Both the position numbers and the translations under genes were made by a program. From Bacteroides ihuae (lineage in GTDB: Bacteria > Bacteroidota > Bacteroidia > Bacteroidales > Bacteroidaceae), in NCBI RefSeq assembly GCF_900104585.1, contig NZ_FNVX01000005.1, forward strand, positions 62,001-126,000: DNA of 64,000 nucleotides, in the 5' to 3' direction. Shown in pieces: positions 1 to 9,627 of the stretch. The notes beneath the pieces are model-generated. The model was given only the letters and a program-made list of their open reading frames with translations. It did not search any database and had not been told where the DNA came from. Within the stretch, counting starts at the first letter, position 1; each line of letters opens with the position of its first letter.

Positions 1-896
1 ATAAAGCAGAGTCCTTGGTGCAAGGTGCTCAGGCAAATCTGTGGAGTGAGAAGATTCCTTCTGAACAACGGGCCGATTATTTGTTATTTCCTCGGTTGAC
101 CGCATTAGCCGAACGTTTGTGGACTAATCAAAACCTGTACGATGGCTATTCAAAACGTCTATTGGCTCATTTTTCTCGTTTAGACGCAATGAAGGTTCAT
201 TATCGCTTGCCGGATCTTACCGGATTTGTATTGGAAGGTGTTTTTGTGAAAGAGGCATTGTTTATGGTTAATAATCCACTTCCTCAATTATCCGTTTATT
301 ATACTCTGGATGGTTCTATCCCGAATCTTAACTCAAAGAAATTAGAGGGAGCACTGAAAATTAATAAGCCGGTTCAGCTGAAATTTGCTTTGTTGAGTCC
401 GAATGGTGCTAAAGGAGATGTCTATACAGTTAACTATCGTAAGATGTCAATGGCAAAACCAACCAAATTAAGAGAGAAAACGGAAGATGGCTTATCGTGT
501 TCCTTCTATGACGGGTTATTCAACAGTACAAAAAAAATAAAGGAAATCAGAGACAAGGAAATGGTTGTATCGAATGTAGCAGTTCCCAAAGAATTTGTGA
601 CTCCTGCGTTTGCTTTGAAATACAAAGGCTATATAAAAGTGCCGGAAACAGGAATATACAGCTTCTATTTTACTTGCGATGATGGTGGAATGCTGTATCT
701 GAATGATCAGGTTATTGTCAATAATGACGGATTGCATTCTGCCATCGAAAAGAGTGGGCAGGCGGCATTGGAAAAAGGAATTCATCCTTTCTGTCTTGAT
801 TTTGTTGAAGGTGGCGGAGGCTTTACATTAAAGTTGCAATACAGCTTAAATGGAAGCGTCCCCCAAGATGTGCCTGATAGTTGGTTTATTCATTGA
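1..896 (+). CDS. GH20 beta-N-acetylhexosaminidase, C-terminal part (5' truncated by window edge)
   Basis: The gene enters from the left edge; the first complete codon in frame is at 3, and the true start lies outside. The visible N-terminal stretch VQGAQANLWSE is the end of the GH20 TIM barrel, where the conserved Trp lines the GlcNAc pocket. Next comes a chitobiase/Fn3-like linker (VYYTLDGSIPN, about residues 95-140). A PA14 domain follows at about residues 155-285, with CDDGGMLYLND and a Gly-rich beta segment, and probably binds carbohydrate. The family removes terminal beta-linked GlcNAc or GalNAc, usually in the periplasm or at the surface. The next gene, a fucosidase, starts 33 nt downstream in the same direction, so they are probably cotranscribed. 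The family call is firm; substrate is inferred from the neighbours. Confidence 0.88.
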   Translation, partial: KAESLVQGAQANLWSEKIPSEQRADYLLFPRLTALAERLWTNQNLYDGYSKRLLAHFSRLDAMKVHYRLPDLTGFVLEGVFVKEALFMVNNPLPQLSVYYTLDGSIPNLNSKKLEGALKINKPVQLKFALLSPNGAKGDVYTVNYRKMSMAKPTKLREKTEDGLSCSFYDGLFNSTKKIKEIRDKEMVVSNVAVPKEFVTPAFALKYKGYIKVPETGIYSFYFTCDDGGMLYLNDQVIVNNDGLHSAIEKSGQAALEKGIHPFCLDFVEGGGGFTLKLQYSLNGSVPQDVPDSWFIH

Positions 897-929
897 TCTA
901 ATTTTTTAATAAGAAAAGATATTGTACTA

Positions 930-2813
930 ATGAGAAAATATTCACTAATAGTCGCTTTGTTTTTATTCGCATTTAACACCTTAATGCCGGCCTCTACCAT
1001 TGACACTCCCAAGCCCATTGCACCTATACCTTTGGGTAAACAAGTGAGATGGCAGCAGATGGAGACATTGGCTTTTGTGCATTTTGGGCTAAATACATTC
1101 GACGATAAAGAATGGGGATATGGAGATGTTTCTCCGCAGGTATTTAATCCTACAAAACTAGATTGTGAGCAATGGGTTCAGACTTTTCTGAAGGCAGGCA
1201 TAAAAGAAGTCATCATTACGGCTAAACATCATGATGGCTTTTGTCTTTGGCCAACGCATCTTACTGATTATTGCATTCGTAATGCTCCTTATAAAAATGG
1301 AAAAGGTGACATTGTTGGCGAACTGTCTGCAGCATGTAAGAAATATGGCTTGAAATTTGGCGTTTATCTTTCTCCATGGGACAGGCATCAAGCCAATTAT
1401 GGCACACCTGAATATGTGGAGTACTTCTATAAGCAGCTTAGGGAACTGCTTACGCAGTATGGCAATATTTCTGAGGTTTGGTTTGACGGAGCTAACGGAG
1501 GCGATGGATGGTATGGCGGAACAAAAGAAATACGTAGAATAGATAGAAAAACATATTACGATTTTGGACGCGCTTATCGAATGGTGGAAGAACTCCAACC
1601 GGAAGCAATTATTTTTTCAGATGGTGGTCCGGGTTGCCGATGGATTGGTAATGAAGAAGGATTTGCCGGAGCAACTAATTGGTCTTTTTTACGATCAACA
1701 GAGGTATATCCCGGTTATGAAAACTATCCTGAGTTGCAATATGGGCATGCTGATGGAGATAAATGGGTGCCGGGAGAATGTGATGTCTCGATCAGACCCG
1801 GATGGTTCTATCATCCTAATGAAGATGATCGGGTGAAATCCGTAGAGCAATTGGTTGACCTGTATTATCGAAGCGTGGGACATAATGCAAATCTTTTACT
1901 TAATTTCCCGATAGATCGGGATGGCTTGATTCATCCAACCGATTCTACCAATGCTGTGAATTATCATCTTCAGATTAAAAAGGAATTATCTCATAATTTA
2001 TTGGAGGGCATCCATCCTCGTGTTTCGAATGATCGCGGAGGCCAATATTCAGGGAAAGCAGTGACGGATGGCAATTATGATACTTACTGGGCTACAGAGG
2101 ATAGCGTAACAAAGGCGACTATTGAATTTAATTTGCCGCATAGACAAAGAATAAATAGATTGTTACTACAAGAGTATATTCCACTTGGACAACGGGTGCA
2201 ATCATTTGTTGTGGAGTATTATATGAATAAACAATGGCATTCGGTGAAGTTGAATGAAGAGACAACAACTATTGGCTATAAACGAATTCTTCGTTTTATA
2301 ACTGTATCAACGAATCGTATCCGAATTCGCTTTACTGCTGCTCGGGCTTGTTTGTGTATCAATAATATTGAAGTTTTTTATTCTGGCAGTGATTTACTGT
2401 TCAATGCTACTAAGGATAAACAAATGGAAATACAGGGATATCCCTGTACACTGCCACAAGTCGATGCTGAACAGATGAAGAAATGCATTGATAGGAACGA
2501 TAGTACAACCTGCTTTGTGGCTGGAAAGACTGTTCTGATTGATTTGGGCGAGAAGCGATTGATTCATTCTTTTTCCTATTTACCGGATCAGTCTAATAAA
2601 GGCCTAATCTCTAACTATGAACTTAGAGTTGGCATGACTGACAATGTGATAGGTCAAGTGATTTCTGCAGGTGAATTTTCTAATATAAGGAATAATCCTG
2701 TTTGGCAAAAGGTGTATTTTGCACCGGTATATGCTCGGTACCTAATGTTTAAAGCAACCCGTATGATCAGTGATGATGATCGAATTGGAATAGCAGAGAT
2801 GAGAGTTGAATGA
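930..2813 (+). CDS. GH29 alpha-L-fucosidase with C-terminal discoidin-like domain
   Basis: Retaining alpha-L-fucosidase, 627 aa, with a signal peptide ending near residue 21. The GH29 barrel shows HFGLNTF (51-57), AKHHDGF (98-104) and VWFDGA, in which Asp186 sits at the position of the family nucleophile. Beyond about residue 340 is an F5/8 type C (discoidin-like) region with VTDGNYDTYW, followed by another beta-rich domain that may be a second copy. The enzyme should release terminal fucose from glycans in the periplasm. It lies between the GH20 and GH3 genes in one direction, consistent with a polysaccharide utilisation locus aimed at fucosylated host glycans. Linkage preference cannot be read from the sequence. 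Confidence 0.92.
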   Translation: MRKYSLIVALFLFAFNTLMPASTIDTPKPIAPIPLGKQVRWQQMETLAFVHFGLNTFDDKEWGYGDVSPQVFNPTKLDCEQWVQTFLKAGIKEVIITAKHHDGFCLWPTHLTDYCIRNAPYKNGKGDIVGELSAACKKYGLKFGVYLSPWDRHQANYGTPEYVEYFYKQLRELLTQYGNISEVWFDGANGGDGWYGGTKEIRRIDRKTYYDFGRAYRMVEELQPEAIIFSDGGPGCRWIGNEEGFAGATNWSFLRSTEVYPGYENYPELQYGHADGDKWVPGECDVSIRPGWFYHPNEDDRVKSVEQLVDLYYRSVGHNANLLLNFPIDRDGLIHPTDSTNAVNYHLQIKKELSHNLLEGIHPRVSNDRGGQYSGKAVTDGNYDTYWATEDSVTKATIEFNLPHRQRINRLLLQEYIPLGQRVQSFVVEYYMNKQWHSVKLNEETTTIGYKRILRFITVSTNRIRIRFTAARACLCINNIEVFYSGSDLLFNATKDKQMEIQGYPCTLPQVDAEQMKKCIDRNDSTTCFVAGKTVLIDLGEKRLIHSFSYLPDQSNKGLISNYELRVGMTDNVIGQVISAGEFSNIRNNPVWQKVYFAPVYARYLMFKATRMISDDDRIGIAEMRVE

Positions 2814-2857
2814 AAGACAATGATTTGATAATATTTTGAGTTTATTAATTTACACAT

Positions 2858-2916
2858 AGACTTTTTTCCTCTTTCCCCCCTCTTGTGACGAGTGGAGAAA
2901 AGTCTTTTATTATTTT
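2858..2916 (+). terminator. Hairpin plus T-rich tail between GH29 and GH3 genes
   Basis: Arms starting AGACTTTT (2858) and ending AAAAGTCT (2905) pair with few mismatches around a C-rich and then GACGAG loop. TTTTATTATTTT follows. It looks like an intrinsic terminator or attenuator inside the gene cluster. Confidence 0.55.
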
Positions 2917-2928
2917 AAGGAAGTAATT

Positions 2929-5274
2929 ATGTATAAAAGAAAAATTGTATTGAGCGAGCTTGCATTCTTTTTTTGCTCATTATATCTTTCGGCACAACAG
3001 GCTTTTCCTTATAGGAATCCTAATTTATCCGTAGAGATTCGCACAGAGGATCTGCTCCGTCGCATGACTTTGGAAGAGAAAGTGGGACAACTATTATGCC
3101 CCTTGGGATGGGAGATGTATGATTTAAAAGGAAACCAGGTAAAGGTCTCTGAACGATTTAAATCTTTAGTAAAGGAAAAACATGCGGGTATGCTTTGGGG
3201 CGTTTATAGAGCGGATCCGTGGACAAAGAAAACGTTAGAAAACGGACTGAGACCTGAATCTGCTGCTAAGGCTGGCAACGCTTTACAGAAGTATGTGATT
3301 GAAAATACACCTTTGGGTATTCCTCTGTTTTTAGCAGAAGAGGCACCTCACGGTCATATGGCTATTGGTACTACCGTTTTCCCTACCGGTATAGGCATGG
3401 CTGCTACTTGGCGCCCTTCTTTGTTAGAAGAAGAGGGGAGGGCTATTGGTAAGGAGATACGTTTACAAGGAGGACATATCAGTTACGGGCCGGTAATCGA
3501 TTTGGCTCGTGATCCACGATGGTCTCGGGTGGAGGAAACCTTCGGTGAAGACCCTGTTTTGTCAGGCTCTTTGGCTGCTGCTATGGTGAAGGGTCTTGGT
3601 GGCGGAAAGCTGAATCAAGCATATGCGACTGTCGCTACATTAAAACATTTTATTGCTTATGGGATACCAGAGGGTGGACAAAATGGCAATCCGTCTTTTG
3701 TTGGAAGAAGGGATTTGCTGACTGATTTTTTACCCCCTTTTCGTAAAGCAATACAAGCAGGCGCATTGTCTGTGATGACGTCATACAATTCAATGGACGG
3801 GATTCCTACAACAGCTAACCATTATCTATTGACACAATTGCTACATAACGAATGGAACTTCCGTGGTTTCTCTATTTCTGATCTTTACAGTATTGAAGGT
3901 CTTCATGCTCAGCACTTTGTTGCTTCTTCAAATGCTGAAGCGGCTGCCATGGCACTTACCGCTGGTCTTGACGCGGATTTGGGAGGGGATGCTTTTGCTA
4001 CTTTAACTCAGCAGGTGCGTGAAAAGAAGATCGATGAAGCCTTGATTGATACGGCTGTTTGTCGGGTTCTGCGTTTAAAATTTGAGATGGGGCTGTTTGA
4101 ACATCCTTATGTAAATCCTCAGAAAGCGAAGAAGGAAGTGCGTTCTGCTGAGCATATTCAGTTGGCACGTAATTGTGCTCAACAGTTGATCACTTTATTG
4201 AAAAATGAAAAAGAGACTTTGCCACTTTCCAAACAAATTAGTAGAGTGGCTGTTGTGGGTCCTAATGCCGATAATTTATACAATATGCTTGGTGATTATA
4301 CGGCCCCTCAAGAAGAGAGTAATGTGGTTACGGTTTTGGAAGGGATTAAAAAGAAAATTGGCGCTTCACATGTTGAATACGTTAAGGGGTGTGCTATTCG
4401 TGATACGGCTAATTGTGATTTGGAGAAAGCTGTTGATGCCGCTCGTCGTGCTGATGTGGTTATTGCTGTAGTCGGTGGTTCCAGTGCCCGTGATTTTAAA
4501 ACAAGCTATAAAGAGACCGGAGCTGCAATTACAACTTCTAATGCGGTGAGTGACATGGAGTGCGGAGAGGGATTTGATAGAGGGTCTTTGGGACTTATGG
4601 GCAAGCAAATGGATTTGCTCAAAGCGCTCAAAGCCACGGGGAAACCGTTGATTGTGATTTATATTGAAGGACGTCCGCTGGATAAAAACTGGGCGGCCGA
4701 TCACGCGGATGCTTTACTTACCGCCTGGTATCCCGGACAAGAAGGAGGCGATGCGATTGCAGATGTTTTGTTTGGCGATTATAACCCTGCCGGCCGCTTA
4801 CCGGTTTCAGTGCCAAGAAACGTTGGACAACTTCCTGTTTATTACAATAAAAAAAATCCGGCTAGCCATGATTATGTTGAAATGTCTTCCGCGCCACTTT
4901 ATCCTTTTGGATATGGGCTAAGCTTTTCTACTTTTGAGTACTCGAACTTGAAAATATCACAAAAGGCTTCTTCTTGTTTCGAAGTGTCTTTTGATATCAA
5001 GAATACAGGGAAATACGACGGTGATGAAGTTGCTCAACTTTATCTTCGGGATGAATATGCATCGGTAGTGCAACCGATGAAGCAACTCAAACACTATCAA
5101 CGCCTCTTTATAAAAAAAGGAGAAGTAAAACGCGTTTGTTTTCTGCTTACGGAGGAAGATTTCTCCTTGATAAATATAGAAATGAAACGGGTAGTAGAAT
5201 CTGGCGACTTTCAACTCCAGATAGGAACTTCCTCGAATGATATACGATTAACTGATAAAATAGAAATCAAGTGA
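2929..5274 (+). CDS. GH3 beta-glucosidase-type glycoside hydrolase
   Basis: Periplasmic GH3 enzyme of 781 aa with a signal peptide (about 1-22). The N-terminal barrel contains DPRWSRVEETFGEDP (195-209), KHF (239-241) and GFSISDLYS, where Asp318 is the expected nucleophile. The alpha/beta sandwich domain (about 420-620) and a C-terminal Fn3-like domain (about 670-775, YPFGYGLSF then a beta sandwich) complete the usual three-domain layout. GH3 members cleave beta-linked Glc, Xyl, GlcNAc and others, so the exact sugar is uncertain. Its stop overlaps the GTG start of the following GH92 gene (GTGA), which implies translational coupling. A terminator-like hairpin lies upstream of its start. Confidence 0.92.
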   Translation: MYKRKIVLSELAFFFCSLYLSAQQAFPYRNPNLSVEIRTEDLLRRMTLEEKVGQLLCPLGWEMYDLKGNQVKVSERFKSLVKEKHAGMLWGVYRADPWTKKTLENGLRPESAAKAGNALQKYVIENTPLGIPLFLAEEAPHGHMAIGTTVFPTGIGMAATWRPSLLEEEGRAIGKEIRLQGGHISYGPVIDLARDPRWSRVEETFGEDPVLSGSLAAAMVKGLGGGKLNQAYATVATLKHFIAYGIPEGGQNGNPSFVGRRDLLTDFLPPFRKAIQAGALSVMTSYNSMDGIPTTANHYLLTQLLHNEWNFRGFSISDLYSIEGLHAQHFVASSNAEAAAMALTAGLDADLGGDAFATLTQQVREKKIDEALIDTAVCRVLRLKFEMGLFEHPYVNPQKAKKEVRSAEHIQLARNCAQQLITLLKNEKETLPLSKQISRVAVVGPNADNLYNMLGDYTAPQEESNVVTVLEGIKKKIGASHVEYVKGCAIRDTANCDLEKAVDAARRADVVIAVVGGSSARDFKTSYKETGAAITTSNAVSDMECGEGFDRGSLGLMGKQMDLLKALKATGKPLIVIYIEGRPLDKNWAADHADALLTAWYPGQEGGDAIADVLFGDYNPAGRLPVSVPRNVGQLPVYYNKKNPASHDYVEMSSAPLYPFGYGLSFSTFEYSNLKISQKASSCFEVSFDIKNTGKYDGDEVAQLYLRDEYASVVQPMKQLKHYQRLFIKKGEVKRVCFLLTEEDFSLINIEMKRVVESGDFQLQIGTSSNDIRLTDKIEIK

Positions 5275-7454
5275 ATAAGTTTAAATTTGTACAACTAGCC
5301 GGGATATTGTTCTGGGGCTTTATGGGTTGTGGGCAACAGGCATTTGCGGCAAAAAGCAAGAATCCCGTTCAGTATGTTGATCCGAGAATCGGTTCCGGCG
5401 GACACGGACATGTGTTTGTGGGAGCGAATGTCCCCTTTGGCTTTGTTCAGTTGGGCCCAACAGAACCCGTCAGGGGCTGGGACTGGTGCTCCGGTTACCA
5501 TTATAGTGATTCTGTTTTGGTTGGTTTCAGCCACTCGCATCTCAGTGGAACAGGTATAGGCGACTTGGGCGATATCACCTTCTTTCCTACCCAAGACCAA
5601 AGTCGTGTTTCCTGTTTTAATCATGATCATGAAAAAGTATCGCCGGGATATTATTCGGTTCGTTTATCCCCATCTAATATAAATGTGGAACTCACTGCTA
5701 CAGCACGAACAGGATTTCATCGATATACCTTTCCTTCAAAAGGAGAGGCGATGGTGGTAGTCGATTTGCAAAAAGGAATTGGTTGGGATCAATGGACCGA
5801 TAGTCGTTTGGTGCAAGAAAACGATAGTTCGATTTCCGGATATCGTATCTCAACCGGGTGGGCAAAGAATCAACAGGTCTACTTTGCAGCCGTCTTTTCT
5901 AAACCGATTCGTCACTTTACAGCTATTAATGATTCTGTTGGTATCTTCTCTTTTATAACGAATGGAGAAAATGATCCACTTTATATTAAGGTTGGTCTTT
6001 CTGCTGTTAGTGTAGAGAATGCAAAATTGAACTTGAAAGCTGAGGTTGGCTCACGTCATTTTAATGCAGTGGCCGATAAAGCGAAATCTCTCTGGAACAA
6101 AGAGTTGGAGAAGATACAAGTTTCTATGGATAATGATGTTGATAAAAGAATCTTTTATACCGCTTTCTATCATACGATGATTGCTCCATCTGTTTTTTGT
6201 GATGTGAATGGAGACTATCGGGGTAGTGATGGAAAGATCTACAGAAAAGCTGATTTTGTGAATTATACCACTTTCTCATTATGGGATACTTATCGGGCTG
6301 CACATCCTCTGGCCACGCTGGTCCACCCGGAACGTATGAGAGATTATGCTCAAACGTTACTGGCTATTTTTAGGCAGCAAGGAAAGTTGCCCGTGTGGCA
6401 TTTGATGGGCAATGAGACGGATTGCATGGTGGGTAATCCCGGCATTCCCGTATTGGCTGATTTGTTATTGAAAGGATTTGTAGCAGATAAAGAAGTGGCC
6501 TTTGAGGCTATGAAAACCTCAGCTATGCTTGATGAACGTTCGATGAATTTGCTGAAAGCATATGGTTATATTCCTTATGATAAAGAGCCGACAAACGAAA
6601 CGACTGCCAAAGGGCTTGAATATGCTTTGGCGGATGGTTGCATAGCACAGGTTGCTCAACAACTGGGTAAGAAGGATGACTATACATATTTTCATCGTAG
6701 GAGTCAGTCTTATCAATTTTATTGGGATAAGAGCACACACTTTATGCGTGGTCTTTCATCCACCGGAAGTTTTAGTGAACCTTTCGATCCATTTCTGACC
6801 ACTCCGGGTAAAGGTGATTATACAGAAGGCAATGCTTGGCAGTATGTATGGCTTGTACCGCATGATGTACATGGATTAATCAATTTGTTTGGAAGTGATG
6901 AGGTTTTTACCTCGAAATTAGACTCATTGTTTGAAGTGAAAGGCGATTTAGGAAAAGATGCTGCACCTGACATCTCGGGTTTAATAGGGCAGTATGCGCA
7001 TGGCAACGAGCCAAGTCACCACATTCTTTATTTATACAACTATGTAGGGAAGCCATACAAGTCAGCTCCGAGATTGCGCGAGGTGATGCACACTTTATAT
7101 CATGATGCTCCGGATGGTTTGTGCGGTAATGAAGATGTTGGCCAAATGTCTGCATGGTATGTTCTGTCTGCACTCGGTATATATCAGGTGAACCCTGCCG
7201 GAGGCGTTTATATCTTTGGTACTCCGATCGTTAATGAAGCTGAATTAGCTGTGGGAGCGAATAAGATTTTTAAGATTATCGCCCATAATAACAGCAAAGA
7301 AAATATGTATATTCAGTCTGTAAGGCTCAATCATAAACCTTACACTAAATCTTATATTCATTATAAAGATATTGTAGCGGGTGGTGTGCTTGAGTTTGAA
7401 ATGGGAAGTCAACCCTCTCTTTCCTTTGGCTTCTCTAAAAAGGATAGACCATAA
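5271..7454 (+). CDS. GH92 Ca2+-dependent alpha-mannosidase
   Basis: Exo-acting alpha-mannosidase of family GH92, 727 aa, starting with GTG that overlaps the GH3 stop by 4 nt. Diagnostic stretches are VDPRIGSGGHGHVFVGAN (about 36-53) with PFGFVQLGP, WDTYRAAHPL, GNETDCMVGNPG, EGNAWQYVW, GNEPSHH and GNEDVGQMSAWYVLSALG; the acidic residues in the last group form the Ca2+ and catalytic site in characterised members. The N-terminus is hydrophobic and could be cleaved after AFAA or lipidated at the Cys of MGCG. GH92 enzymes trim alpha-mannose from N-glycans or yeast mannan, which fits the GH20 and GH29 neighbours. Confidence 0.94.
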   Translation: MNKFKFVQLAGILFWGFMGCGQQAFAAKSKNPVQYVDPRIGSGGHGHVFVGANVPFGFVQLGPTEPVRGWDWCSGYHYSDSVLVGFSHSHLSGTGIGDLGDITFFPTQDQSRVSCFNHDHEKVSPGYYSVRLSPSNINVELTATARTGFHRYTFPSKGEAMVVVDLQKGIGWDQWTDSRLVQENDSSISGYRISTGWAKNQQVYFAAVFSKPIRHFTAINDSVGIFSFITNGENDPLYIKVGLSAVSVENAKLNLKAEVGSRHFNAVADKAKSLWNKELEKIQVSMDNDVDKRIFYTAFYHTMIAPSVFCDVNGDYRGSDGKIYRKADFVNYTTFSLWDTYRAAHPLATLVHPERMRDYAQTLLAIFRQQGKLPVWHLMGNETDCMVGNPGIPVLADLLLKGFVADKEVAFEAMKTSAMLDERSMNLLKAYGYIPYDKEPTNETTAKGLEYALADGCIAQVAQQLGKKDDYTYFHRRSQSYQFYWDKSTHFMRGLSSTGSFSEPFDPFLTTPGKGDYTEGNAWQYVWLVPHDVHGLINLFGSDEVFTSKLDSLFEVKGDLGKDAAPDISGLIGQYAHGNEPSHHILYLYNYVGKPYKSAPRLREVMHTLYHDAPDGLCGNEDVGQMSAWYVLSALGIYQVNPAGGVYIFGTPIVNEAELAVGANKIFKIIAHNNSKENMYIQSVRLNHKPYTKSYIHYKDIVAGGVLEFEMGSQPSLSFGFSKKDRP

Positions 7455-7486
7455 GGGATTATCTTTCTATCTTTCTCATACATAAT

Positions 7487-7536
7487 ACAAAAAGCCTCTC
7501 TTCTGCCTTGCTATAGGCTTGAAAAGAGGCTTTTGT
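7487..7536. terminator. Bidirectional intrinsic terminator between GH92 and sialidase-fold genes
   Basis: ACAAAAAGCCTCTC pairs with GAAAAGAGGCTTTTGT around a short loop. The A and T runs on the two sides allow it to serve both convergent genes. Confidence 0.8.
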
Positions 7537-7632
7537 TATAGTCTGTAATCCAATCTTTTCGTTATAATATATTCGTACATTTTGTAAATTCAATGATTTC
7601 GGGAATACATCCGAAGATTAATCCTTTTCATT

Positions 7633-9522
7633 TCATTGTTTTAGGCCATTGTTATCTATCGAAGAAGTATGTACTTCGTCTAGATGATAAATGGCTTTTT
7701 TTGCAGGCTTATCAGCACCATTTAATGGTTCATAAGGCATTTGGTTAGGGGTTTTTCGATCAGGGTAATTTCTGTAATCACCCGTTCTGAAAGACAATCT
7801 TTCTATTGATTTCACCGCTCCCATCAATGACTCATTCTTCAGCTTTTGCTTTCCGTCAATTGATATAGTATATGTTCCTAAGCCTTCAGTGAAAATCTGC
7901 ATTGCTATTGAATACCATTGTTGGGGGCGATAGGTGCTTATTGTTTTTTTGTTTTCATTTGCGCACACTTTTATTTGGGCATCTTCAAAGATCAATCTGA
8001 CTGCACAGTCGCCATGTTTGTCAGTAACGTCAATCTGGAAAGTTCCGTTATCTATTTGTTCTGCAAGTACTTTGAATTCAACCGTAGCTTGTTTACTTGC
8101 TTTAAATACACAGATAGCTTTGGCGTAATCATAAGGATCTTGATCTTCAAAAGTGAGACTTTTATTTTTTTTAGAGGGGAAATCAGTAACACTTACTTTT
8201 GCCCACAGCGGAGAGTAGATATTCCAATTAGGTACAGCACTTGCAGTTTCTAGTTCGTTGAAGTTATCGGAAACAGATTCTTCTGACTCTACTTTTATGG
8301 GCAATGGAATACGACTTATCCAGATATCTTCTTTATTAACGCTGTAGGTCACCCACATATTGTTTCCCGGAGGAATCGCTTCTCCTTCAGTGATACCTCT
8401 TAAATAATTGGGCCCAAAGTCCTTACAGTCACCATAGTATCTTCTTGGAGGAACTTCTCCGTGTATTACGCCCATGTTGTCGAACAATATTCCGTCATCA
8501 CTGCTGGTCACAATAAGTGGATATCGGTATTGCTGTGTCTCTATTGGATTGTAGCACATTGCGAAACGACCATCTTTAGTCCTTTGTCCCCAGTTCTTAC
8601 CTCCTGCCATAATTAGGGTTGATATTTTTCTTGGAGCCGACCAGCTCAATCCATTGTCAGGTGATAATGCTGCAAATGACTTCTTCCACAGAGCTACCAC
8701 TTCTCCATCCTTGCGATGAAAATAAGACAGTGCTTGTACCGTATTGATGGAATCCTTTATTGAATAAAAACCATCAATACCTCGGTCTTCATCTAACCAT
8801 TGGAGTGTTTTTAATTTATCTTTGAGTAGTGCATCACACGCTTCGATAAATTCTTTGTCTTTTGATCTTTTATAAAAAGGGTAGGTTGTGTTTGTTTCAT
8901 TCCACTGCGCTTGACTTTCGTAACGGATGAAATGAATAGGGCCGAAAGTTCCATCTTTATAAGCTTCTCGGACTACACGCCCAATACCTCCTTGTTGAAA
9001 TGGATTATAAGAATGTCCGTAGAATGCAACAATAAGTAACCGTCCGTTGGGAGCAGTGTAAAAGCCCATGCGCTGATGCATGATGTAGCCTGTGTATCCT
9101 TCGGGAATATTTACCCCTTTCGGCGCTTTGTAGGTAGGGAAGATCTCAATTGGTTTTCCCCAGTTTCTTCCATTGTGCGAAGTAACAAGCAGGGTATGCC
9201 CCGGAGGTTCTTGTTCATTGATGGGATTGCTTAAGTATTGAAGATAGAAAGTGTTGTTCCAATACGTCAGATTTGGAGCATGATTGTATGTCCAACCAAA
9301 GTTATCTGCATATTGCGGATTTGTTCGGTTGGCTCTCAGAACTTGGATGTTCTCCACACCAATGGCGTAGCGCAACGATCCGTCGTGCACATTTGGGTTG
9401 GCGACTTCTCCACCAAGATATTTCACTGGTTCACTATTCGTTCCTGTTTGTGCCCAACAACAGATATTAAGTGACAGCATCAAACATGATATCCAGTTCT
9501 CTCTTTTGATACTCCAATTCAT
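7633..9522 (-). CDS. Secreted sialidase-fold (BNR/Asp-box type) glycan-active protein
   Basis: 629 aa with a signal peptide ending near the first CWAQ (about residue 25). The central part has beta-propeller features: an Asp-box-like SPDNGLSWS, SHNGRNWG, and the motif GWTYNHAPNLTYWNNTFYL near residue 75. The C-terminal 190 residues look like a LamG/concanavalin-type beta sandwich. Proteins of this fold include exo-sialidases and the alpha-L-rhamnosidase-type GH145 group. I do not see a clear sialidase FRIP motif and arginine triad, so sialidase activity is not claimed. It converges on the GH92 gene and is separated from it by a terminator. An insertion sequence has landed about 105 bp upstream of its start and may have altered its promoter. 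Confidence 0.6.
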   Translation of the reverse strand: MNWSIKRENWISCLMLSLNICCWAQTGTNSEPVKYLGGEVANPNVHDGSLRYAIGVENIQVLRANRTNPQYADNFGWTYNHAPNLTYWNNTFYLQYLSNPINEQEPPGHTLLVTSHNGRNWGKPIEIFPTYKAPKGVNIPEGYTGYIMHQRMGFYTAPNGRLLIVAFYGHSYNPFQQGGIGRVVREAYKDGTFGPIHFIRYESQAQWNETNTTYPFYKRSKDKEFIEACDALLKDKLKTLQWLDEDRGIDGFYSIKDSINTVQALSYFHRKDGEVVALWKKSFAALSPDNGLSWSAPRKISTLIMAGGKNWGQRTKDGRFAMCYNPIETQQYRYPLIVTSSDDGILFDNMGVIHGEVPPRRYYGDCKDFGPNYLRGITEGEAIPPGNNMWVTYSVNKEDIWISRIPLPIKVESEESVSDNFNELETASAVPNWNIYSPLWAKVSVTDFPSKKNKSLTFEDQDPYDYAKAICVFKASKQATVEFKVLAEQIDNGTFQIDVTDKHGDCAVRLIFEDAQIKVCANENKKTISTYRPQQWYSIAMQIFTEGLGTYTISIDGKQKLKNESLMGAVKSIERLSFRTGDYRNYPDRKTPNQMPYEPLNGADKPAKKAIYHLDEVHTSSIDNNGLKQ

Positions 9523-9618
9523 TTTGTTTTTTTTATCTCTCTATGTTTAATCTATTTGGAATTCAGACAATTGTTATAAATGTAAGGAGATATATCGGAT
9601 AATGAAATATCTAAAATG

Positions 9619-9627
9619 GATAAGAAT
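9619..9627. repeat. Left target-site duplication of the insertion sequence
   Basis: GATAAGAAT directly abuts the left inverted repeat and recurs exactly at 11036-11044. Confidence 0.85.

Noticed and set aside
1158..1598. 146-codon minus-strand reading frame
   Set aside because: It is antisense within the fucosidase gene, without any motif.
7633..9522. Sialidase assignment
   Set aside because: A propeller with an Asp-box-like motif is visible, but the FRIP motif and arginine triad of sialidases were not found, so only the fold was called.
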